Source: Falsiroseomonas sp044341625
GTDB lineage: Bacteria > Pseudomonadota > Alphaproteobacteria > Acetobacterales > Acetobacteraceae
Length of the DNA: 6,227 nucleotides
NCBI GenBank assembly: GCA_044341625.1
Contig: JBIIRI010000187.1
Location: 1 to 6,227 of the forward strand
Reading direction: 5' to 3'
The notes beneath the pieces were generated by a model that was not told the origin of the DNA, searched no databases, and saw nothing but the letters and a program-made list of their open reading frames with translations. Both the position numbers and the translations under genes were made by a program. Below, one piece after another: positions 1 to 4,198 of the stretch (position 1 is its first letter; every line of letters starts with the position of its first letter).

Positions 1-956
1 CGGAATTCGCGGGACCCACCAGCCTGGCCTCCACCCCGCTCGGCCAGGTGCTGCCGGCGCGGCCGCCGACCGGGCCGGGCGCAGCGCAGGCCGGGCTGAT
101 CGAGCAGCCCTTCCGCCCGCGCGTCACCGCGACCGGCGCGCGGCATCCGGTGACGGAGAACCTGCCCGGCGCCAACCCCGCCGAAGGCCCCGGCGAGGCC
201 AGTTGGGGCCGCTGGTACCGCGCGCTGCGCGCCGAAGCCCGCGCCGGCCAGACCGTGATGGAAGGCCCGGGCGGCACGCCGCTGATGGTGCTGGACCGCG
301 TCGGGGAAGGCCGCGTGGCGCTGGTGCTGTCCGACCATATCTGGCTCTGGTCGCGCGGTCATGACGGCGGCGGCCCGCAGGGCGAATTGCTGCGCCGCAT
401 CGCCCATTGGACGATGAAGGAACCGGAGCTGGAGGAGGAAGACCTCACCGCGCGGATCGACCATGGCCGGCTGTCCGTGGTGCGCCGCAGCCTCGATGCC
501 GGCCCGCCGCCCGAGATCGCGGTGACCGCCCCCGATGGCAGCGTCACCCGCCACCGGCCGGAGCCGCGCGGCGGCCGCGCGGTGCTGGAATGGCCCGCGA
601 CCCAGCCCGGCGTCTGGCAGGCCAGCGACGGCCGCCGCACCGCCTTCGCCGCCGCCGAGGCCGGCAACCCGCTGGAGATCGCGGACCTTCGGGCCGATGC
701 CGCCCGGCTGCGCCCGCTGGCCGAGGCCACCGGCGGCGCGGTGCGCTGGCTGGGTGCTGACGCCGCCCCCGCGGTGCCGGAGCTGCGCCGGGTGGCGGCG
801 GGGCGGGACACGGCGGGGCCGGGCTGGATCGGGCTGCGCCGCAACGCCGACCACACGGTGACGGGCATCACCGCCCTGCCGCTGTTGCCGCCCTGGCTGG
901 CGCTGCCGCTGGTCCTCGGCCTCGCCATCCTGGCCTGGCGGCGGGAAGGGCGCTGA
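1..956 (+). CDS. Membrane protein with glutamine-amidotransferase-like domain, C-terminal part (5' partial)
   Basis: The reading frame is open from the left edge (first full codon at base 3) to a TGA at 954-956, giving 317 visible residues, so the start lies outside. The first residues, around SLASTPLGQVLPA, together with the later GEGRVALVLSDHIWLW and LLRRIAHWTMKEPELEEE stretches, resemble the end of the class-I glutamine-amidotransferase-like domain in large bacterial membrane proteins (COG5426 type). In alphaproteobacteria these often follow MoxR, DUF58 and BatA/DUF4159 genes. A mixed beta/loop region follows. A hydrophobic segment at about visible residues 295-312 (LPPWLALPLVLGLAILAW) and a short basic tail (RREGR) then suggest a C-terminal membrane anchor with a small inside tail. 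The catalytic part of the amidotransferase fold is not in the window, so activity cannot be judged. The biochemical role of this family is not established. Family placement is from recall of sequence style and is moderately sure; the coding call is firm. Confidence 0.82.
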   Translation, partial: EFAGPTSLASTPLGQVLPARPPTGPGAAQAGLIEQPFRPRVTATGARHPVTENLPGANPAEGPGEASWGRWYRALRAEARAGQTVMEGPGGTPLMVLDRVGEGRVALVLSDHIWLWSRGHDGGGPQGELLRRIAHWTMKEPELEEEDLTARIDHGRLSVVRRSLDAGPPPEIAVTAPDGSVTRHRPEPRGGRAVLEWPATQPGVWQASDGRRTAFAAAEAGNPLEIADLRADAARLRPLAEATGGAVRWLGADAAPAVPELRRVAAGRDTAGPGWIGLRRNADHTVTGITALPLLPPWLALPLVLGLAILAWRREGR

Positions 957-958
957 CC

Positions 959-978
959 CCGCGCGCCCGGCGGCGCGG
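959..978 (+). other. Short GC hairpin just after the first gene
   Basis: CCGCGC (959-964) and GCGCGG (973-978) form a perfect 6-bp stem around an 8-nt loop, starting 3 nt after the stop codon of the first gene. No T-run follows, so it does not qualify as a standard intrinsic terminator. In DNA this GC-rich such stems arise easily by chance. It may slow polymerase or protect the mRNA 3' end, but nothing in the sequence proves that. Confidence 0.2.
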
Positions 979-1000
979 ATCCCACACGAGCGAAGGTGAC

Positions 1001-1393
1001 GTGACGCGGGCTGCCGATATCGCCATGTCAGGCCGGATGCGCCGCGCCCTTCTCCTGCTGCCGCTGCTGCTGGCCGCCTGTGCCCAGGGGCCGACGCTGC
1101 AGCAGCGCCTGTCCACCTTCATCAACCGCAGCGAGGGCGATGTGGTGGCCGAACTCGGCGTACCCGTCCGCATCCATGAGGCGGAGGGTCGGCGCTTCCT
1201 GCAATACGAACAGCGGCGCACCGTCGCCTATTCCGAACCCGGCTTCTACCACCCGCGCTCCGGCCCCTGGGGCCCGCGCTGGGGCTATGTGCCGGCGCCG
1301 CCCTCCTATGCTGTGCTGGGCTGCGACATCACCTTCGCGCTCCGGGCGGGGCGGGTTGAGAGCTTCACTTTTCGGGGCGATGGCTGTTGGTGA
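1001..1393 (+). CDS. Small BamE-like outer-membrane lipoprotein
   Basis: This is a 130-residue exported lipoprotein. A basic N-region (GRMRR) leads into a leucine-rich core ending in the lipobox LLAAC. Cys27 (numbering from the GTG at 1001) is the predicted lipidation site, so the mature protein is about 104 residues. Residues 38-72 (LSTFINRSEGDVVAELGVP, then a basic/aromatic strand) resemble the BamE/SmpA-type fold, in which a helix with a conserved LGxP turn precedes beta strands. Residues 77-103 are rich in Pro, Tyr, Trp and Gly. The C-terminus has Cys108 (GCDITF) and Cys129 (GDGCW), a pair typical of small alphaproteobacterial lipoproteins and likely to form a periplasmic disulfide. The start is uncertain. 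GTG at 1001 has a GAAGG-type site 4 nt upstream; ATG at 1025 gives a more usual 18-residue signal peptide but has no clear ribosome site; ATG at 1037 is also possible. It lies 44 bp after the previous gene on the same strand. It is not the canonical BamE, and its function is unknown. Confidence 0.8.
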   Translation: MTRAADIAMSGRMRRALLLLPLLLAACAQGPTLQQRLSTFINRSEGDVVAELGVPVRIHEAEGRRFLQYEQRRTVAYSEPGFYHPRSGPWGPRWGYVPAPPSYAVLGCDITFALRAGRVESFTFRGDGCW

Positions 1394-1407
1394 CGGGGCG
1401 GCCCGCC

Positions 1408-1441
1408 GGCCCTTGCGTTCCGGGCTTCCGCCGGAAGGGCC
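1408..1441 (+). other. Interrupted hairpin between lipoprotein and ankyrin genes
   Basis: GGCCC (1408-1412) pairs with GGGCC (1437-1441), and directly inside it TTCCGG (1418-1423) pairs with CCGGAA (1431-1436). Together these make an 11-bp stem with a 5-nt bulge (1413-1417) on one side and a 7-nt loop. It begins 14 nt after the lipoprotein stop and ends 20 nt before the ankyrin ATG. The bases after it are mixed rather than T-rich, so a standard intrinsic terminator is unlikely. It could be an mRNA processing or stability element, or a partial terminator. Only the pairing is seen; the role is inferred. Confidence 0.4.
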
Positions 1442-1461
1442 ATTCGCCTAGGTATCGTCAT

Positions 1462-2091
1462 ATGCGCGCTGTCCCCATCCTCGCTTCCGCCCTGCTGGTC
1501 CTGCTGGTGGCGCCCGGAACGCGCCCCGCCCTCGGGCAGGGCACGGGGGGGCCTGGCATGATCCGCCCGCAGCAGCAGCATGCGCCGACCGTCGGCGCCG
1601 CGCCGGCGCTGCCTGGCCTCGCGGTGCGCCGCGCACCCGGGCCCGCGGCGGCCACGGTGGACCCCACTGCGCTTTCGCCCAATGCGGCGCTGTTCGATGC
1701 GATCACGCGTGGCGACCTGGGCGCGGCGCGGGATGCGGTCGGGCGCGGCGCCAGCATTGAGGCGCGCAACCCCCTCGGCCTCACGCCGCTGGACGCGGCG
1801 GTGGATCATGGGCGGAGCGACATCGTCTTCTACCTGCTCTCGACGCGCGACATGACGCGCGGGCCGGTGATCTCGGAACCGGCCTCGGCGCGGCCCGCGC
1901 CGCAGCCCGCCGCCGCCCCGCGCCCCGCGCCGCAGCGCGAAGCCGCGGCCGCCCCGGCCATGCCGCGCACAGCGCAGCTCTGGGCCGGCAATGGCGGCGC
2001 GGCGCGGCCGGATGCCGGCTTCCTCGGCTTCGATGCCGGCCGCCCGGCCGGCGCCACCCCGCCCCCCGCATCGCGCGGCGGGCGGAGCTGA
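1462..2091 (+). CDS. Exported ankyrin-repeat protein with Pro/Ala-rich tail
   Basis: This gene encodes 209 residues from the ATG at 1462. That start is chosen because it puts a signal peptide at the very N-terminus (MRAVPILASALLVLLVAPG) and has AGG at 1450-1452, 9 nt upstream. A GTG at 1387 in the same frame would add 25 mostly polar residues and bury the signal. Cleavage is likely after ALG, residues 23-25. Residues 74-127 carry ankyrin hallmarks: NAALFDAITRGDLGAARDAV as helices of one repeat, then GLTPLDAAVDHGRSDIVFYLL, a good second repeat with the TPLDAA turn. This is only about two repeats, few for a stable solenoid. Residues 137-170 are low complexity, rich in Pro, Ala and Arg, with PAPQ repeated at 145-148 and 155-158. 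The end has a WAGNGG and GFLGFDAG segment. The protein probably acts in the periplasm as a binding module; its partner is unknown. It may share a transcript with the two genes before it. Function is not assigned. Confidence 0.8.
   Translation: MRAVPILASALLVLLVAPGTRPALGQGTGGPGMIRPQQQHAPTVGAAPALPGLAVRRAPGPAAATVDPTALSPNAALFDAITRGDLGAARDAVGRGASIEARNPLGLTPLDAAVDHGRSDIVFYLLSTRDMTRGPVISEPASARPAPQPAAAPRPAPQREAAAAPAMPRTAQLWAGNGGAARPDAGFLGFDAGRPAGATPPPASRGGRS
1894..1936 (+). repeat. 13-nt direct repeat within the ankyrin gene tail
   Basis: CCCGCGCCGCAGC occurs at 1894-1906 and again at 1924-1936, exactly 30 nt apart and in frame, encoding PAPQ twice in the Pro/Ala-rich linker. This is probably slippage or local duplication in a low-complexity coding stretch rather than a regulatory or mobile element. 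Confidence 0.6.
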
Positions 2092-2106
2092 GGCGGCAGC
2101 GCTCCC

Positions 2107-3201
2107 TCACCCGCTCGCGCGGCAAAAATCCAGGATGTGGCGCGTGACGGCCGCCGGCTGTTCCTGCTGCACCCAATGGCCGGCGCCGGGGATCAGATGG
2201 CAGTCCCGCATGCTCGTGCAGGCGTCTTCCCGCATGCGCCGCAGCGCACCCGGCATCTGGTGGATGCCCCAATCGGCAGCGCCAGAGATGAAGACCGACG
2301 GCACCTCGATCCGCCGCCCGCTGAACAGGCGGAGTTCGGCCGCGTTGCCGCCGCCGGTCTGGCATCGGTACCATTGCAGCCCGCCCTGGAAGCCGGTGCG
2401 CGCATATTCCGCCGCATAGACCGCGAGTTCGGCATCGGGCAGCCAGTCGCAGGGGGCGTCGGGCATGTGCGGGCCGACGGCGTCCGCCATCGTCGCGTGC
2501 AGCGGCATCACATAGTAGTCCGGCAGCTTCGCCAGTTCCCCGGCCGTCCAGCCGGCGAGTTCGAAGGGCTGGTTCCCCGGCCAATCCGCGCTCTTGTGGT
2601 GATAATAGGCGCGAAGGAAGGCGTGCAGCCCCTGCGGCGCGTGCAGCATGTCCGCATTGGCCGGCCGCGTCGCATAGTACCATTGGTAATGCTTGCGCGG
2701 CCGGGGCAGCGCCGCCAGGTCGTCATGCACCGGATCGCGCGCCGCCGCCGCCCAGCCGGGCGGGCCGGCGAAGGGCGAGCTCATCATCGCGACGCGCGGG
2801 AAGACATCCGGCCGGATCAGCGCGCACCAGGCCGCGACCGGCGATCCGAAATCATGCCCCACCACCGCATGCACCCGCGCGATGCCCATCGCATGCAGCA
2901 GCGCCAGCTGGTCGCGCACCAGGTTCGGCATGCGGAAGGGCGCGAGGTCCGCGTCGTAATCCGCGCTCCAGCCCGTGGTGCGGCCATAGCCGCGCTGATC
3001 GGGCGCGATCACATGGAAGCCGGAAGCGGCCAGCGCGGGCATCACCTTGCGCCAGGAATAGGCGAGTTCCGGAAAGCCGTGCAGCAGCAGCAGCACCGGC
3101 GCGCCTTCGGCACCCGCTTCCAGCACATGCATGTCGAGCCCGTTCACGCCCGCGACGATGCGCGCGCGGATGCCCTGCGGAAGTCCTGCGAGCGCGTCCA
3201 T
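2107..3201 (-). CDS. Epoxide-hydrolase-type alpha/beta hydrolase
   Basis: This encodes 364 residues from the ATG at 3201-3199. An in-frame extension to 3384 exists but would run through the divergent aminotransferase start and adds unrelated residues, so it is rejected. The motifs match the soluble epoxide hydrolase branch of alpha/beta hydrolases, which opens epoxides to diols through a covalent Asp ester. HGFPE at 41-45 is the oxyanion region. APDQRGYGRT at 66-75 is the usual strand-4 motif. GHDFGS at 115-120 places the nucleophile Asp117 at the elbow; an Asp rather than Ser argues against an esterase. SGAADWG gives Asp310 as the likely acid, and GAGHWVQQEQP gives the catalytic His342. The lid contains HYQWYY (Tyr172) and GGLQWYR (Tyr278), which resemble the two epoxide-activating tyrosines. 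Haloalkane or fluoroacetate dehalogenases are related alternatives, but the lid tyrosines favour epoxides. There is no signal peptide, so it is probably cytoplasmic. The natural substrate is unknown. Confidence 0.9.
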   Translation of the reverse strand: MDALAGLPQGIRARIVAGVNGLDMHVLEAGAEGAPVLLLLHGFPELAYSWRKVMPALAASGFHVIAPDQRGYGRTTGWSADYDADLAPFRMPNLVRDQLALLHAMGIARVHAVVGHDFGSPVAAWCALIRPDVFPRVAMMSSPFAGPPGWAAAARDPVHDDLAALPRPRKHYQWYYATRPANADMLHAPQGLHAFLRAYYHHKSADWPGNQPFELAGWTAGELAKLPDYYVMPLHATMADAVGPHMPDAPCDWLPDAELAVYAAEYARTGFQGGLQWYRCQTGGGNAAELRLFSGRRIEVPSVFISGAADWGIHQMPGALRRMREDACTSMRDCHLIPGAGHWVQQEQPAAVTRHILDFCRASG

Positions 3202-3225
3202 CTTTCCCCCTGGTTTCTCCCCTGG
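3202..3225 (-). repeat. Tandem 12-bp repeat with ribosome-site-like cores, abutting the hydrolase start
   Basis: Read on the - strand, CCAGGGGAGAAA (3225-3214) is followed immediately by CCAGGGGGAAAG (3213-3202), and then by the ATG at 3201. The copy nearest the start supplies the purine-rich AGGGGG ribosome site at 3211-3206, 4 nt from the ATG, which supports this start. The second copy places another purine-rich core one period upstream. Confidence 0.55.
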
Positions 3226-3226
3226 C

Positions 3227-3238
3227 GCGGCTTGCCGC
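3227..3238. promoter_or_regulatory. Inverted repeat, possible operator
   Basis: GCGGC (3227-3231) and GCCGC (3234-3238) are perfect inverted arms around a 2-nt TT centre, within the divergent spacer. The arms are short and fully GC, so chance occurrence is plausible in this genome. It is listed only because it sits where a shared operator would be expected. Confidence 0.2.
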
Positions 3239-3273
3239 TGGCCGCGCGCGCGCCCAGAGTCGTCGCTGTTCGA

Positions 3274-3280
3274 GGGGGAG
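3274..3280 (+). promoter_or_regulatory. Ribosome binding site of the ilvE-like gene
   Basis: The purine-rich GGGGGAG lies 9 nt before the ATG at 3290 and is the best site near the gene's 5' end. It fixes the start at 3290 rather than at the in-frame ATG at 3131, which lies inside the divergent hydrolase gene. Confidence 0.65.
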
Positions 3281-3289
3281 ACAAGAGCC

Positions 3290-4198
3290 ATGTGGCAGGC
3301 GCGTACCATCATCCATAACGGCCGCGCGATCCCCTTCGAGGATGCGCGCATCCACCCGCTGGCCATCGGCGTCGCCTTCGGCATCGCGGTGTTCGAGGGG
3401 CTGCGCGCCTATCGCCATCCCACGACCGGCGCCTTCACCGTCTTCCGGCTGGAGGAACATCTGGACCGCCTCGAACAGGGGATGAAGGTGCTGCGCTTCG
3501 CCGACCCGCCGTCGCGGGATGTGCTGCGGGCAGCGGTGCTGGAGGTGATCCGCCTGAACGCGCCGGATGACGACGCCTATCTGCGCCTGCAGGTGCAGAT
3601 CGAGGGGATGGGGATGATGGCGACCACCGGCCCCGTCGGCTGGATCGCCGCCGCGCTGCCGCGCGAACGCAGCACGAAATTCGCCACTGGCCTGGCCGCG
3701 CAGGTCTCGTCCTGGACAAGGCTGCCGGACAACGCGATGCCGCCACGCATCAAGGCGAGCGCGAATTACCACGCCGCGCGGCTCGCCACCTTGCAGGCCA
3801 AGGCGGATGGCTATGACAGCGCGATCCTGCTGACCACGCGCGGCAAGGTGAGCGAGGCCGCCGCCGCCTGCCTGTTCCTGGTGCGCGACGGCGTGCTGGC
3901 GACCCCGCATCGCGGCAGCGACATCCTGGAAAGCATCACGCGGCAGACGGTGATGGCGCTGGCGCGCGAATTGTCGATCCCCGTGGAGGAACGGGAGGTC
4001 GACCGCAGCGAGCTCTACATCGCAGACGAAGTCTTCCTATGCGGCACCGGACAGGAATTGGTGCCGGTGACCAGCGTGGACCGCCTGCCGGTCGGCGCCG
4101 GCGTGCCGGGCGCCGTCACGAAGCGCCTGCAAGCGGCTTACGAAGCCGTGGTGCGCGGCACGACGGACGCGCACCCGGAATGGCGCACGGCCGTCTAG
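3290..4198 (+). CDS. ilvE: Branched-chain amino acid aminotransferase (class IV)
   Basis: This encodes 302 residues, the usual length for a bacterial branched-chain aminotransferase. The family uses PLP to move the amino group between glutamate and the 2-oxo acids of leucine, isoleucine and valine, in the cytoplasm. FGIAVFEGLRAY at 30-41 matches the HYGxxVFEGIR block of these enzymes. RIKASANYHAARLA at 153-166 contains the PLP lysine, Lys155. KVSEAAAACLFLV at 186-198 provides the conserved Glu189. SDILESITR matches the later part of the class-IV signature, and FLCGTGQELVPVTSVD matches the GT-rich phosphate-binding block near the C-terminus. One oddity is that the usual E-G-x-G-x-N-L-F reads E-A-A-A-A-C-L-F, so the Asn is Cys194 and the glycines are alanines. 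A related class-IV enzyme (D-amino acid or aminodeoxychorismate type) is possible, but the FEG-x-R block favours a branched-chain enzyme. The start at 3290 follows a good ribosome site. The 3' end overlaps the convergent hyuA-like gene by 4 bp. Confidence 0.88.
   Translation: MWQARTIIHNGRAIPFEDARIHPLAIGVAFGIAVFEGLRAYRHPTTGAFTVFRLEEHLDRLEQGMKVLRFADPPSRDVLRAAVLEVIRLNAPDDDAYLRLQVQIEGMGMMATTGPVGWIAAALPRERSTKFATGLAAQVSSWTRLPDNAMPPRIKASANYHAARLATLQAKADGYDSAILLTTRGKVSEAAAACLFLVRDGVLATPHRGSDILESITRQTVMALARELSIPVEEREVDRSELYIADEVFLCGTGQELVPVTSVDRLPVGAGVPGAVTKRLQAAYEAVVRGTTDAHPEWRTAV

Larger units (their letters stand above)
3202..3289. promoter_or_regulatory. Divergent intergenic region between hydrolase and ilvE-like gene
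   Basis: These 88 bp separate two divergent start codons and must hold at least the 5' untranslated ends of both genes, and probably their promoters. A TTGCCG at 3232-3237 lies 17 nt from CAGAGT at 3255-3260 on the + strand, but the second box matches the -10 consensus at only 3 of 6 positions, so no promoter is claimed. The region also contains an alternating CG tract at about 3243-3253, plus an inverted and a tandem repeat listed separately. Confidence 0.5.

Noticed and set aside
1387..1461. In-frame GTG extension of the ankyrin protein
   Set aside because: It would put 25 non-hydrophobic residues before an obvious signal peptide, and would translate the intergenic hairpin. ATG 1462 has its own ribosome site.
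2084..2105. GGAGC/GCTCC inverted repeat at the convergent junction, considered as a bidirectional terminator
   Set aside because: Only five base pairs around a 12-nt loop, with no T-run on either strand and part of it inside the ankyrin stop region. Too weak to support as a terminator.
1781..2683. A 300-codon - strand frame spanning the ankyrin gene's end and the hydrolase gene's end
   Set aside because: It is Arg/Ala/Gly-rich, runs across the convergent junction and overlaps the hydrolase in another frame of the same strand. There is no plausible start context or motif.
3243..3253. Alternating CG tract as a possible Z-DNA element
   Set aside because: Short, and common in DNA of this composition; nothing links it to a function.
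2137..3318. A 393-codon + strand frame opposite the epoxide-hydrolase-like gene
   Set aside because: Composition is Arg/His-rich and motif-free; the opposite strand has the complete catalytic triad and lid motifs of a real hydrolase.
3202..3384. In-frame 61-residue N-terminal extension of the hydrolase
   Set aside because: It would overlap the start of the divergent ilvE-like gene and adds residues unlike the family. A ribosome site sits just before ATG 3201.
2852..3910. A 352-codon - strand frame crossing the divergent spacer and the ilvE-like gene
   Set aside because: It covers two genuine gene ends and the spacer, and the translation shows no domain. It is a mirror of coding bias in the aminotransferase gene.
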